Positions 43,901-52,398 are shown, counted from the first letter of the stretch. The stretch: 64,000 bases of DNA from JAJEDW01 sp963555775 (GCA_963555775.3 CAUVWY020000010.1:434001-498000), one strand, 5' to 3'. Made by a program: numbers and translations. The notes: a model not told the origin generated them from the letters alone.

Positions 43901-44818
43901 GGGTTCCCGGAAAACTTCATCATGGCCAGCCCGCAGTTCGACGACGCTCAGATCTGGGGCACGGGCGAAAATTCGACCTACAACTCACTGCAGGTCCAGT
44001 TGCGGAAACGTCTGTCTTCGGGATTCTCGGGCCAGTTCGCCTACACTTGGGCGAAGGCTCTGGGCAACGCGTCCGGTACGGGCACCGCGACCGGTGGTGG
44101 GGACAATGAGAACCGTACGGTGCTGGATCCACGGGATCGGAGTCGCAACAAGGCTCGCCTCCCTTTCGACCGCACGCACACCTGGAACGCCCACGGCACC
44201 TGGGAACTGCCGTTCGGTCCGGGACGCATGTTCGGTTCGGGGGCGCCTTCGGTTCTCGCACGTGTGATCGAAGGCTGGCAGCTTTCCACGATCTTTTCTT
44301 ACCAGTCGGGAGCGCCGATATCCATCTCGTCGCCCGCCCGGACGATGGCGGCGAACAGCACCCAGAATACTCCCAACCTCCTGGGCACTCTCCCCAAAGA
44401 CTTCGGCGATGTCAATGTCACGGCCACGAATGTCGAATACTTCACGGGACTCTCCAGAGAGCGCGCGACAGCCAATTTCGGTTCGGATCCGGACGGCTTG
44501 GCCCGTGACTTTTCGCTGCGGAACATCGTTGACAGCTCGGGGAACGTGATCCTGGCGCACGCCGAGCCGGGCCAGGTGGGGAACCTGGGTATCCGTTACC
44601 TCAGCGGTCCGGGAACGCTCGGGTTGGATTTGGCAATGCAGAAGAGCATCCAGATCACCGAGAGCACGAGTTTCACGCTCCGCGCGGACGCGATCAACTT
44701 CCTGAACAAGCCACAGTGGGGCCTACCGGACCTCAACATGGGCTCGTCGGGTTTCGGGACGATCGGTTCGGCGAGCGGGGAACGGACATTCACCGTCAAC
44801 GCCCGGATCGACTTCTAA
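40934..44818 (+). CDS. Giant TonB-dependent receptor with carboxypeptidase-regulatory-like N-domain (Oar-like)
   Basis: The 1294-residue protein has a signal peptide (MKRPILFLFLMLVLPATVFAQ). A CarboxypepD_reg-like beta domain follows (about 22-105: SGSIVGTVTDQTGALIPGAEVTATNVNTGI, NFASLQAGAYTVSGSLPGFQTQTFENVTLSQAQQIRINFSL). Then come a TonB plug (about 115-250, with VRNGMLVNDTRYL-like segment and VEEVQLVVGAIDAEAGRGSGQISFQTRSGTNQFHGALFYSNNNSAMNAN) and a barrel. The last residues, RTFTVNARIDF, end in the aromatic typical of barrel proteins. This architecture is greatly expanded in Acidobacteriota; ligands are usually glycans or metal complexes. It lacks a nearby SusD or ExbBD. A strong ribosome-binding site (GGAGG) precedes the start and a strong terminator follows. 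Confidence 0.9.
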   Translation: MKRPILFLFLMLVLPATVFAQVSGSIVGTVTDQTGALIPGAEVTATNVNTGIVNLSVSNETGSYNFASLQAGAYTVSGSLPGFQTQTFENVTLSQAQQIRINFSLQVAAVGQAVEVVADADALLATTTASVGDVLPESEVSSLPLAERDVFDLISTTAGAVGFSFGGQRSSAVNVTRDGMLVNDTRYLTSAGALTATYSSPDLVEEVQLVVGAIDAEAGRGSGQISFQTRSGTNQFHGALFYSNNNSAMNANSWFNNARGRPKDYLNRTQYGGRIGGPIIQNRLFFFVLIDNQKYLRKQDVVATVLTEQARQGMFRYMNGVENGNAFDTNPSVDLGGSVLDPANLRSFNLFDVPGETNRTGVSTNAYMQRTLQAMPLPNDYSVGDGLNTAGHAWTRRITGQGAGLRVGNNTQRDQLNYRFDLQINDSNRASFINSREQNEVNSANAQWPTGFGGKTINQPGIWTGSWTSTITPTILNDFRLGWKKTSSHNRSPFELGCCFGPEYTDLDPEAQELFDSLPMFGGIQLQPEASIWGDGIAQHGFGTTRGQDSPTYQLVENVSWTTGSHSFKAGFEYIWNWSDGWNTTSEQFPEALLGDGGAPVVGINSENFAGLEANDAAHAEDILNDLAGSINTLEQGFVLSSASQTQFTGYGSGDFRRFREFHKNDYAFFIKDTWNVSNNLTLNIGLRYDVYGSIFEENGLATSTTRGEAGIFSVSGSSFDDWWDRQYNLGDLTVVKTVGKNSLNPNDNFWPQDRNNFAPSIGFSYSLPDSRTVIRGGAGVNYAGAIEVLDYELSFGNVPGSVNIQRFSPGIYVDFDNVGTLFPLSPTSEPFKAATLTERTADFDVNSDTRKTPYTYNWNLSIQRELTNDTTLEVSYIANKATQLFSVIELNEPNIFASFQGSQTFLEAFNTTRAGGNSTLFNDMLMGINLGRGTCGVVDGTTCTGSSALRAFGSTDNLIANGEVAELAEWMNSSRSGTGQGGGLLRTNGFPENFIMASPQFDDAQIWGTGENSTYNSLQVQLRKRLSSGFSGQFAYTWAKALGNASGTGTATGGGDNENRTVLDPRDRSRNKARLPFDRTHTWNAHGTWELPFGPGRMFGSGAPSVLARVIEGWQLSTIFSYQSGAPISISSPARTMAANSTQNTPNLLGTLPKDFGDVNVTATNVEYFTGLSRERATANFGSDPDGLARDFSLRNIVDSSGNVILAHAEPGQVGNLGIRYLSGPGTLGLDLAMQKSIQITESTSFTLRADAINFLNKPQWGLPDLNMGSSGFGTIGSASGERTFTVNARIDF

Positions 44819-44864
44819 TCTTTGCCGGGGCCCGTTCGCGGGCGCTGGCCGCAGTTTCCTTAAA

Positions 44865-44897
44865 GCGGACTCCCCTTCTTGGGGAGTCCGCTTTTTT
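44865..44897 (+). terminator. Strong Rho-independent terminator after the TonB receptor gene
   Basis: GCGGACTCCCC pairs perfectly with GGGGAGTCCGC over 11 bp around a TTCTT loop, followed by six T residues. It ends the TonB receptor transcript. Confidence 0.92.
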
Positions 44898-44992
44898 GTG
44901 CGGGAGTCTCGACGGTGACTGGCAGGACTCTGCAGTGTCCTGCCACGGATTGTTGTGCCTGTCGTGCGATCTTGCGGAGATCCTGGAGCGGG

Positions 44993-46012
44993 TCATCGTC
45001 CCAATGCGGCCTCTATCTGCGACTTCGCTCTCTCGATCGCTGCTCGCTGCGGCGAATCCGGATTTTCTTCGAGAAAAGCGCCGGCTTGATCCAGCGCCTC
45101 TTCGTAACGGGCCTGCCGTGCATAAAGGTTCATGAGCGTCAACCGCGCCTGAGCGTGGTCACCCACGATCTCCAGCGCACGCTGGAGACTCTGTTCGGCC
45201 TCGTCGTAGAGGCCCGACTTGTAGAACGTCGCCCCGAGATAGAAGAGTGCGTCACCCGAGAGCGGGTTCAAGCGAATCGCTTCGAGCAAGAAACCGATCG
45301 CCTGCTGAAAGGAACCGGCCGCCTCTTCCAGGTTTCCACCGGTAGCCTGAAGGTCACCTTCCTTGTAATGAAGCACTCCCAGGTTCAACGGAGCGAGTGC
45401 CCGGTTCGGACTTAACTCGAAAGCCTGTTGGAACGCGGCCTCGGCCTCTCGAAACCGATCGAGCTCCAAGTACTCCCCACCCAGCTTGACCCGAGCCTCG
45501 TAATAGTCCGGCACGAGCTCCAAGGCACTTTCCAAATGCTCGATCGCCTCCTCGTGATCTCCGTCCAGAGACGCTTCGAGCGCAACCTCGTACGCCTCCA
45601 CTGCTTCGTCCGGGATATCGGCCAGCAACTCTCGCACGTCGACTACACCCTCACGGTCCCCGGCGCTCGAGTCCGTTTCCGGCTCCAGGAATACCAGCAT
45701 GTTGGCGCTCTGGCGCAGGCCCAAATCGATATCCTCTCTGACCGGCTTGAAGCCTTCGTGTTCTATGACGAGAAAGAGGTTGGCGCTGAAACGACCCAAG
45801 CCCTGGATGCGGAACAGTCCTTTCTCGTCGGTAAAGACTGTCGCCAAGGGGCTGCCTCGGAGATCCTCGATCTGAACAACGACAACGCCCGGATCGCCGC
45901 CAGAAGCCAAATTGACACGGCCGACCACTTCGCCCCCCTGGCTCCAGCCACAAACCGAACCCCAACCAAGCAACGCGAACGTGACGATGAATGCCGCGAA
46001 TGCGTTTCGCAT
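44993..46012 (-). CDS. Exported carboxypeptidase-regulatory-like/TPR protein
   Basis: The 339-residue protein has a signal peptide (MRNAFAAFIVTFALLGWGSVCGWSQ). A short beta domain (about 27-105: VVGRVNLASGGDPGVVVVQIEDLRGSPLATVFTDEKGLFRIQGLGRFSANLFLVIEHEGFKPVREDIDL) resembles CarboxypepD_reg-like modules. Then come tandem TPRs (about 130-320: AYEVALEASLDGDHEEAIEHLESALELVPDYYEARVKLGGEYLELDRFREAEAAFQQAFELSPNRALAPLNLG and further units). It is probably periplasmic. The N-domain type echoes the TonB receptor upstream, but the gene is convergent with it and ends 175 bp away. Its binding partner is unknown. Confidence 0.8.
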   Translation of the reverse strand: MRNAFAAFIVTFALLGWGSVCGWSQGGEVVGRVNLASGGDPGVVVVQIEDLRGSPLATVFTDEKGLFRIQGLGRFSANLFLVIEHEGFKPVREDIDLGLRQSANMLVFLEPETDSSAGDREGVVDVRELLADIPDEAVEAYEVALEASLDGDHEEAIEHLESALELVPDYYEARVKLGGEYLELDRFREAEAAFQQAFELSPNRALAPLNLGVLHYKEGDLQATGGNLEEAAGSFQQAIGFLLEAIRLNPLSGDALFYLGATFYKSGLYDEAEQSLQRALEIVGDHAQARLTLMNLYARQARYEEALDQAGAFLEENPDSPQRAAIERAKSQIEAALGR

Positions 46013-46291
46013 AGCCGAACCTCCAATCCGTGACAGGGTATTGCAGGTACCTTACACCCAAACCCTCCGTTTGGAAACGGACAGACGACCGTCCCATGCC
46101 CAACCGCAATGTGGGTCGATATGACGAGGCGTCTGCCGGGTCATGAATCCCTGACACACTGTCTCTTTCATCGTCCTTGCGATCATTCAGCCCACCGTCG
46201 GCTGCAAACCTCTCGACTGACCGTTTCAGCGCATCTATACTCTGGCACAGGCATCCGGAAACCTGCGGGAGGGGATTCGAACACGGCCGTC

Positions 46292-48205
46292 ATGAAACCT
46301 GGAATCATCCGAATGCTTCTGAAGCTGTCGGTACTAATCCTGGCCACTGGCGCCGGCGGCGAGGGATCCGCGGCGTCAGCGCAGGCGACCTTCAACAATG
46401 ACGTCGCTCCCATCCTGTTCGACAACTGCGTGCAATGTCACCGGCCAGGTCAGGCGGCGCCGTTTTCGCTGCTGACGTACGACGACGCCTTCGATCGCGC
46501 CGAGGATATTGCCGATGCCACGCGCAGCCGCTACATGCCGCGGTGGTTGCCTGAACCGGGTGAGTTCCCCATCCTCGGCCAGCGGCGGTTGAGCCAGGAG
46601 CAGATCGACACGATTCAGAGTTGGGTGAGCGGAGGCATGGTGGAAGGCGATGCCGCCGATCTGCCCAACCCGCCGTCCTTTAGCGACGAATGGGAACTCG
46701 GCGAGCCCGACCTGATTCTGACCGTGGACCGGCCATACCCCATCAGTCCCGGCACCCGGGACACGTTTCGCCATCTCGTGCTCCCCACGCCCCTGGAGTC
46801 GGATGTCTTTGTCCGCGCCGTGGAGTTCAAGACCGGTGGCGCGCCGATCCACCACTCCGTCATCCGTTTGGATGGCACTTCGGGCTCGCGTCGCCGTGAC
46901 GGTCGGGATGGCCAACCGGGCTTCGACGCGATGTCGTGGGACGGGGACATCCGCGACCCCAACGGCCAATTCGTCGGGTGGGCCCCGGGCCGCGGACCGA
47001 TCGTGTCGCCCGACGGCATGCCATGGCGGCTGGAGCGCGGCGCCGATCTCGTCGTTGAAGTGCACGTGCCCCCTTCCGTTCGGTCGCTCACGGTTCAGCC
47101 GACGATCGGCCTGTTCCTCAGCGACACACCGCCGGTCGAGACGCCGCTCAGAGTGACGATGGAATCCAAGTCGATCGACATTCCGCCCGGCGAGGAAGAC
47201 TATTTGGTCACCACGACCTACGAATTGCCGGTGGCGGTGGATCTGTTGAGCGTGTTTCCGCACGCGCACCATCTCGGGAAGGAGATGCGCGTCACCGCCA
47301 CACTCCCCGACGGCGTCGTCCGGTCACTGCTCCACATCAGACAATGGGACTTTCGCTGGCAGCAGGACTACCGCTACGCCACTCCGATACCGTTGCCCCG
47401 CGGTACGGCGTTGACGATGCAATACACCTACGACAACTCGGCGGAGAACCCGGCCAACCCACACAGCCCTCCCGTGCGCGTGCAATGGGGGACAGACTCG
47501 GCGAATGAGATGGCGACCTTGATGTTACAGGTGCTCCCCCACTCACCCGGCGATGGCGCGCGTCTCGTTCCAATGTTCCGCGAACGTGAACTGCGTGAAA
47601 GCATCGCCATGGCCGAGGCACGCGTCGGCGAGGCCGCGGACGTCGCTGAGAATCGGGCGCTTCTTGGCCGTAGCTACGGGGAGGCCGGCCAGTTTGCCAC
47701 GGCGATTCCGCACCTCGAAGAAGCGTTACGCCTCGGTGACCAGTCCGCCAGCACCTACAGTGCTCTCGGCTTTGCCCTCGCGGCCGAGGGGCGCCTAGCC
47801 GAGGCGGTCGTACGCTTCGAGCGCGCGGCTGAACTCGATCCGCTCAACGAAATCATTCACTACAATCGGGGTAACGCGCTGGGTGCGCTGGCACGGTTCG
47901 CCGAAGCCGAGGCGGCCTATGAACAGGTACTGGCCCTCAACCCGGACTTCACGGCGGCACACGCAAATCTGGGGATCTCGCTGTACTCGCGTGGACGAAT
48001 TGAAGACGCCATCCCACACTTCGAGCGTGCCGTCGAACTGCGACCGGACTCCGCGAGATTCCATTTCAATCTCGGCAACGCCTTGGCCGCTTCCGGCCAA
48101 TTCGCCGAGGCCGTGCCGCACATTCGGCAGTCGCTCGAACTGGAACCGGGCTTCGAACCGGCCAGCGAGACGTTGCGGCAGTTAGAGCAGCTGGATCTAA
48201 GGTGA
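46292..48205 (+). CDS. Cytochrome c / PHM-fold monooxygenase-like / TPR fusion protein
   Basis: From ATG 46292 the product has 637 residues with a signal peptide-like N-terminus. A single c-type heme site, CVQCH, lies at residues 46-50 in a domain with PFSLLTYDDAFDRAEDIADATRSRYMPRW. The central region (about 140-400) contains HHSVIRLDG, FPHAHHLGKEMRVTATLPDG and RQWDFRWQQDYRYATPIPLPRGTALTMQYTYDNSAENPANPH, resembling the copper type II ascorbate-dependent monooxygenase (PHM-like) fold with copper-ligand histidines. A TPR block (about 430-630) ends the protein. This combination, common in Acidobacteriota and related phyla, has no known substrate. The alternative start at 46313 cannot be excluded. 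Confidence 0.75.
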   Translation: MKPGIIRMLLKLSVLILATGAGGEGSAASAQATFNNDVAPILFDNCVQCHRPGQAAPFSLLTYDDAFDRAEDIADATRSRYMPRWLPEPGEFPILGQRRLSQEQIDTIQSWVSGGMVEGDAADLPNPPSFSDEWELGEPDLILTVDRPYPISPGTRDTFRHLVLPTPLESDVFVRAVEFKTGGAPIHHSVIRLDGTSGSRRRDGRDGQPGFDAMSWDGDIRDPNGQFVGWAPGRGPIVSPDGMPWRLERGADLVVEVHVPPSVRSLTVQPTIGLFLSDTPPVETPLRVTMESKSIDIPPGEEDYLVTTTYELPVAVDLLSVFPHAHHLGKEMRVTATLPDGVVRSLLHIRQWDFRWQQDYRYATPIPLPRGTALTMQYTYDNSAENPANPHSPPVRVQWGTDSANEMATLMLQVLPHSPGDGARLVPMFRERELRESIAMAEARVGEAADVAENRALLGRSYGEAGQFATAIPHLEEALRLGDQSASTYSALGFALAAEGRLAEAVVRFERAAELDPLNEIIHYNRGNALGALARFAEAEAAYEQVLALNPDFTAAHANLGISLYSRGRIEDAIPHFERAVELRPDSARFHFNLGNALAASGQFAEAVPHIRQSLELEPGFEPASETLRQLEQLDLR

Positions 48206-48270
48206 ACGCTCCGGCCAGGAGCCTGTAGTTTGTCTCGCACCCGAACGGCGCCGAACGAGCGTGCCGGTAC

Positions 48271-48276
48271 AACGTC
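48271..48276. repeat. Target-site duplication, left (AACGTC)
   Basis: AACGTC directly precedes the left IS21 end and is repeated exactly at 50796-50801 after the right end. Confidence 0.9.
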
Positions 48277-48459
48277 TGTCCAGCGTCAACTATTATTCCC
48301 GTTGACGACAATTAGAATTCCCGTTTGAGTTAAGGGATGTTCGTCGCCGTCCCGCCTGTGGGAAACGTGGTAAAGCCGTAGGCTTTTCCAAGCAGCGGTG
48401 GGAATCCGGGTCTTGCACGGATTTCCACGGATGCGGCGTTTTCCACAGGCCCGTCGCGG

Positions 48460-49215
48460 TCACTTTTGTCGTCCTTTCGCGTTCTTGGCGGCTTCCATGC
48501 GGTAGCTGGACAGATTCAGTTCCAGAATAACGCTGTGATGAACGATTCGGTCGATCGCCGCGGCCGTGGTCATCGGATCCTTGAAGATCTTGTCCCAGTC
48601 CGAGAAGACCAGGTTCGATGTGATCAGAATGCTGCGGCGCTCGTACCGGTGAGCCAGCAGAGTGAACAGCACTGCCATCTCGTCCCGGCTGTGCTGGACG
48701 TAACCGATGTCGTCAATGATGAGCGCGTCGAACTTGTCGATCCGCTTGAGTTCTTTCTCCAGTTCCAGCTCGGCCTTGGCCCGCAGGAGCCGCTGAACCA
48801 GCAGCGCACATGGAGTGAAGTAGATTCTCCGGCCCTTCAGGATGAGTTCATGCCCGAGGGCGCACAGCAGGTGGGTCTTGCCGCTGCCCGGATTCCCGAA
48901 GGCCAGGACGTTCTCGGTGCGCTCCAGGAAGTCTCCGTCAAGCAATGCATCCACGCGTCGCTCGACGGTTCGGGGCAATCGGGACTGTTCAAACGCCGCC
49001 CAGGTCTTCTCCCGGGGCAGTTTCGATTCCCGCAGGAGCCGTTCGATCTTCCGTTGCCGTCGTTCCTCCAGTTCCAGTTCACACAGCGCCACCAGATACC
49101 GGTCGTAGGCCCAACCTTCGTTGGTCGCTACAGTGGCCTGAACGCCGTAGTTGTCGACGAAGGCCGGCAAGTGCAACTGGCGCAGCGAGCTGGCGATCTC
49201 GGTCTTCACAGCCAT
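48460..49215 (-). CDS. istB: IS21 helper ATPase IstB
   Basis: The 251-residue AAA+ protein has Walker A LAFGNPGSGKTHLLCALG, Walker B DALIIDDIGYVQHSRDEMAVLFTLLAHRYERRSILITSN (sensor I) and the LVFSDWDKIFKDPMTTAAAIDRIVHHSVILELNLSSYRM C-terminal block typical of IstB. It assembles on target DNA and stimulates the IstA transposase. Its start overlaps the 3' end of istA by 10 bp, the usual coupled arrangement. Confidence 0.97.
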   Translation of the reverse strand: MAVKTEIASSLRQLHLPAFVDNYGVQATVATNEGWAYDRYLVALCELELEERRQRKIERLLRESKLPREKTWAAFEQSRLPRTVERRVDALLDGDFLERTENVLAFGNPGSGKTHLLCALGHELILKGRRIYFTPCALLVQRLLRAKAELELEKELKRIDKFDALIIDDIGYVQHSRDEMAVLFTLLAHRYERRSILITSNLVFSDWDKIFKDPMTTAAAIDRIVHHSVILELNLSSYRMEAAKNAKGRQK

Positions 49216-50693
49216 GCCTCCTCCTCGACCGGATCCAGTAACGCGTCATAGTGTCGGATCTCGGGTGGAGCGATCCGAACCTGCCAGGGCGAAGGCGCCG
49301 GAGTGTCCGCGTCGATGTGCTCCCGAACCGCTTCGACTGTGATCGGCAGGTCCTTGTCGATCCGATGTCTCAGCGCTTCGTGGACCCGCTCCTCACTGTC
49401 CATGGCCGCCATCTCGAGGATCTTCAGATACTGCCGGTCCGCGGTCCCCGGATGGTGTTCCCGCAGCCAGTCGTAGGTCACACGGAACAACAGCCGGGGA
49501 AACATGTCCTGCTGATACCGGTAGCGTGGAAAGGCGCCCGGTTTGCGGACCAGGGAATGAATCACGTGCCGGTAATCGATGGCGTGCTTACCCGATCCCC
49601 GCAGTCGCGGCATCTGCTCGACGCACTTTCCGCCGTACCAGACTTCCAGCCGTTCCGTATCCAGGCGGACCTCCACGTGTTCGCCGATCAACCGGCTGTC
49701 TACCGAATAGACGTTCTTGCGCACCCAGATCGTGCTGTCCCGGGATACGCGAGCCCGGATGCGATGCGTATGGTCCAGTCGTCGAAGCGGGAGTTGCCGC
49801 AGAGGCCGGAGTTCCTCACCCAGCCGCTGGCTGCGACCGGCGTTGCGCCGGTCGATCAACCCCGCCAGAAACTGTTCGTATGCGTCCCGGCTCTCGAAGT
49901 CCCGGCTTCCGCGCAGCATCAGTTCCTGGTCGACCGCCGTCTTGAATCGATAGTGACTCTGCTCGACGTCGCCGTTCTCATTCGCCTTGCCGGCCTGGGT
50001 GTGCGTCGCCCGTAAACCGTAGTGGTCGAGCAATCCTTGATAGCGGGCCGTAAACTCATCCGGATCCTTCAGGTTGTTGACTGCCGCCGACAGGCTGTCG
50101 GTCCGATGTTCTTCCGGCGCTCCACCCAACTGCCACAACGCGTTCTGTAGTCCGGCCGATAAGCTCTCGAAGGATTCGGAGAAACACAGCGTCACCGTCT
50201 CCCAGTTCGAATAGGTCAGGACGAAGTGATAGGCCAGGTGCTCGAACTTCTGGCCCTCGATGGTCACGTTCAGGCTGCTCATGTGCGTGAAGTCGCTCTG
50301 GCATTGCCGCCCCGGATCATGCACCTGAGGGAACATCACTTCCCGCTCCGGACCCGATCGCGCCCGCCACTGCTTGAACCGCCGCTGCAAACTCCGCAGC
50401 TGACCTTCCTGGAATCGGCCCGGGTACTTCCGCCCCAGATACTCAAACATCGTCTTCGCCTGAACCGTCGGATGCGCCCGAAGGATCTTCTCGATCTCCC
50501 CCCATACCTCTTCGAACGGATCCGGTCGGGTTCGCCATCCATGAGCCTTCCCGATCTGGCTCGGCAGCTGCTTCACCTCCCGGCACTTCCGGGCCGTCTT
50601 TGCGTCCATTCCCGCTTTCGAGGCCGCCTGGGCCAGGGTCTCTTCGCTTTGTGTCAGCTTCATCAGTCGTCTCACCTGCTGATCCGTTACCAT
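49206..50693 (-). CDS. istA: IS21 transposase IstA
   Basis: From ATG 50693 the protein has 495 residues. It has an N-terminal helix-turn-helix (VRRLMKLTQSEETLAQAASKAGMDAKTARKCRE) and a DDE integrase core with CQSDFTHMSSL, EEHRTDSLSAAVNNL and NENGDVEQSHYRFKTAVDQELMLRGSRDF holding the three acidic residues. A C-terminal DNA-contact region with IWVRKNVYSVDSRLIGEHVEVRLDTERLEVWYGGK follows. The frame extends 18 codons further upstream to TTG. No frameshift or stop is seen, so the element appears transposition-competent. Confidence 0.95.
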   Translation of the reverse strand: MVTDQQVRRLMKLTQSEETLAQAASKAGMDAKTARKCREVKQLPSQIGKAHGWRTRPDPFEEVWGEIEKILRAHPTVQAKTMFEYLGRKYPGRFQEGQLRSLQRRFKQWRARSGPEREVMFPQVHDPGRQCQSDFTHMSSLNVTIEGQKFEHLAYHFVLTYSNWETVTLCFSESFESLSAGLQNALWQLGGAPEEHRTDSLSAAVNNLKDPDEFTARYQGLLDHYGLRATHTQAGKANENGDVEQSHYRFKTAVDQELMLRGSRDFESRDAYEQFLAGLIDRRNAGRSQRLGEELRPLRQLPLRRLDHTHRIRARVSRDSTIWVRKNVYSVDSRLIGEHVEVRLDTERLEVWYGGKCVEQMPRLRGSGKHAIDYRHVIHSLVRKPGAFPRYRYQQDMFPRLLFRVTYDWLREHHPGTADRQYLKILEMAAMDSEERVHEALRHRIDKDLPITVEAVREHIDADTPAPSPWQVRIAPPEIRHYDALLDPVEEEAWL

Positions 50694-50795
50694 CCAAACA
50701 TCTTGCAAAATCAATAACTTGGATCGGTAACATTTCTCTTGAGGCAACGGGAATTCTAATTGTCGTTGGTCGGGAGTTTTAATTGTCGCTGATCA

Positions 50796-50801
50796 AACGT
50801 C
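50796..50801. repeat. Target-site duplication, right (AACGTC)
   Basis: Exact copy of the 6 bases at 48271-48276; immediately follows the right IS21 end. Confidence 0.9.
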
Positions 50802-50827
50802 GAACCCGCAACGATTCGACCGGCTTG

Positions 50828-51619
50828 CTACGACTTCTCGGGATTGCTTCGACGTGAATAGAGGGGACTGTACTCGAGTCCGTAGGGAGTCGTCCGTCTC
50901 AAACCGGCTTTCTCCCGAAAGTATTCCTTGCGAGACTCCCAAATCGCCGACACCTCTGCCTCGCTGCAGTCTTCGAGGGTGATGTCTTCTCTTGGAACGA
51001 AGAAGACCTGTCCGATAGGCATGCTGTGTGTCCCGGAGATTCCCTCCCCGGGCTCCAGGACGTACCGGAATTCCGAGTCGTGTGCGTACCAGTCAGTCTG
51101 GACCCGAACGATAAGCATCGGTGCAATCGGCCGCTCGATCATGTTTAGAACGGGGACGTACACGGTGTCCCACGCGGGCTCGGTCCTGAAATTCGTCGCC
51201 CCGCGAAGTGTGATCGCGCCCGCTGGAGTGCCCAGATCCTCAGGAACGAAAAACGCTCGTGCCAAGCCTGGCGCGGCTTTCGGAGGTATCGGCGGGTTCG
51301 AGACCATGAACGTGACATCCTGCTTCATCTTGCCGTTGCTCCCGACCGGAAGCACGAACCTGACCGAAAAGATCGCTTGGCGTTCCCCTGAAGCGTTGCT
51401 GGCGAAGTAGGTAAAGTTATATTGTCCATCCCCCTGGTATTCGACGTGAAATGCTTCAGCCGGTTCAAGCGGAGGATAAACCAGAAATCCAAGAGCGCTT
51501 CCCGCCTCGAGGACGGGGCAGTTGCGCGAATGCTGTGGAAGGTGAGGCCGCTGCGGCTCCTTGCGCGGCTTCAAGCCGACACCCGGGCGCGTCGAATTGG
51601 GAAACATCCGAACTTTCAT
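50828..51619 (-). CDS. Unrecognised soluble protein
   Basis: From ATG 51619 (MKVRMFPNSTRPGVGLKPRKEP) the product has 263 residues with no signal peptide or membrane helix. Features include VLEAGSALGFLVYPPLEPAEAFHVEYQGDGQYNFTYF, a block KQDVTFMVSNPPIPPKAAPGLARAFFVPEDLGTPAGAITLRGATNFRTEPAWDTVYVPVLN, and PMLIVRVQTDWYAHDSEFRYVLEPGEGISGTHSMPIGQVFFVPRE. It is proline- and aromatic-rich, beta-dominated, and may be an enzyme of unknown type. The frame extends upstream into repeat DNA, so the later start is preferred. Neighbours give no hint; it is separated from the diheme cytochrome gene by the repeat element. Confidence 0.65.
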   Translation of the reverse strand: MKVRMFPNSTRPGVGLKPRKEPQRPHLPQHSRNCPVLEAGSALGFLVYPPLEPAEAFHVEYQGDGQYNFTYFASNASGERQAIFSVRFVLPVGSNGKMKQDVTFMVSNPPIPPKAAPGLARAFFVPEDLGTPAGAITLRGATNFRTEPAWDTVYVPVLNMIERPIAPMLIVRVQTDWYAHDSEFRYVLEPGEGISGTHSMPIGQVFFVPREDITLEDCSEAEVSAIWESRKEYFREKAGLRRTTPYGLEYSPLYSRRSNPEKS

Positions 51620-51802
51620 TAGCCCATGATAGACCACGGCGGTTTGATTCCAGCGACGATAAACACGAGCCTGATACGGGAGTCCCCGTTGCCAGCGGTT
51701 CCAGCCAAACCCTTGAGGCTGAAATGGCCCGGACCTACCCCAGTCACTTTTCAATAGAGGCACATCGACTACCGTGGGAGCGTCAGGACGGGAAGGACCC
51801 GG

Positions 51803-52398
51803 GTCCGCCTTTCTCACCGGTTTTCGTCGCGTAGAATCGGAGACGCCGTCAGTGCCAGGGCGCATATCCTTGCGCCGGACCAAGCGCCTATGCCCGCATC
51901 CGGAGTGCCCATATATGGAAAAGTGAGCCTTCAGGGGGCGTGACCTGGAAGTCTACGCAATCCCTTGCGGGCAAGATGCCCGCGTTCCCAGGGGGCGTAA
52001 CCTGGAAGTCTATGCAATCCCTTGCGGGCAAGATGCCCGCGTTCCCAGGGGGCGTGACCTGGAAGTCTACGCAATCCCTTGCGGGCAAGATGCCCGCGTT
52101 CCCAGGGGGCGTGACCTGGAAATGCACGCAATCCCTTGCGGGCAGGATGCCCGCGTTCCCAGGGGGCGTGACCTGGAAATGCACGCAATCCCTTGCGGGC
52201 AGGATGCCCGCGTTCCCAGGGGGCGTGCCTGGAAGTCTACGCAATCCCTTGCGGGCGAGGCGCATATCCTTACTCCGGATGAAGCGCGCCAACGGGACCG
52301 CGTTCCTATGGCGCACAGGATGGGTGGGAACGGAAGGAACATGCGGGCCTGGCGGTTGGATCCGGCGCTACGGCAGACAACTCTTGAGAAATGCGGAC
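51803..52398. repeat. Dispersed intergenic element, copy 4, containing a 57-bp tandem array
   Basis: The L terminus (GTCCGCCTTTCTCACCGG, TTTTCGTCGCG) lies at the left. The R terminus (GGATCCGGCGCTACGGCAG, ACAACTCTTGAGAAATGCGG) lies at the right. The interior includes GGCGCATATCCTTGCGCCGG and GGATGAAGCGC modules as well as the 57-bp array. It extends the same family as copies 1-3 and 5. The remaining bases between 52399 and 52574 hold no gene. Confidence 0.75.
51933..52274. repeat. 57-bp tandem repeat, six units
   Basis: Six head-to-tail units start with AGGGGGCGTGACCTGG at 51933, 51990, 52047, 52104, 52161 and 52218. The last lacks one base and is truncated at its 3' end. Each unit holds a hairpin GCGGGCAAGATGCCCGC. 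Because 57 is a multiple of 3, the complement stays open and spells a repeating 19-residue GNAGILPARDCVDFQVTPP peptide, which is almost certainly not a real protein. Variants (AGTCTAC versus AATGCAC) alternate in blocks. Confidence 0.9.

Larger units (their letters stand above)
48277..50795 (-). mobile_element. Complete IS21-family insertion sequence
   Basis: The 2519-bp element carries istA and istB and has matching ends. The left end reads TGTCCAGCGTCAACTATTAT inward, and the right end reads TGATCAGCGACAATTAAAAC inward. Inside each end is a second copy of a CGGGAAT(T)-TAATTGTCG unit, the multiple terminal repeats expected of IS21. The TG...CA termini and a perfect 6-bp target duplication show a single clean insertion. 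It lies in the intergenic space between the cytochrome/TPR gene and the gene at 50828, so no coding region is broken. Confidence 0.93.

Noticed and set aside
51933..52274. CRISPR array
   Set aside because: Units are contiguous 57-mers without unique spacers, and no cas genes are in the window.
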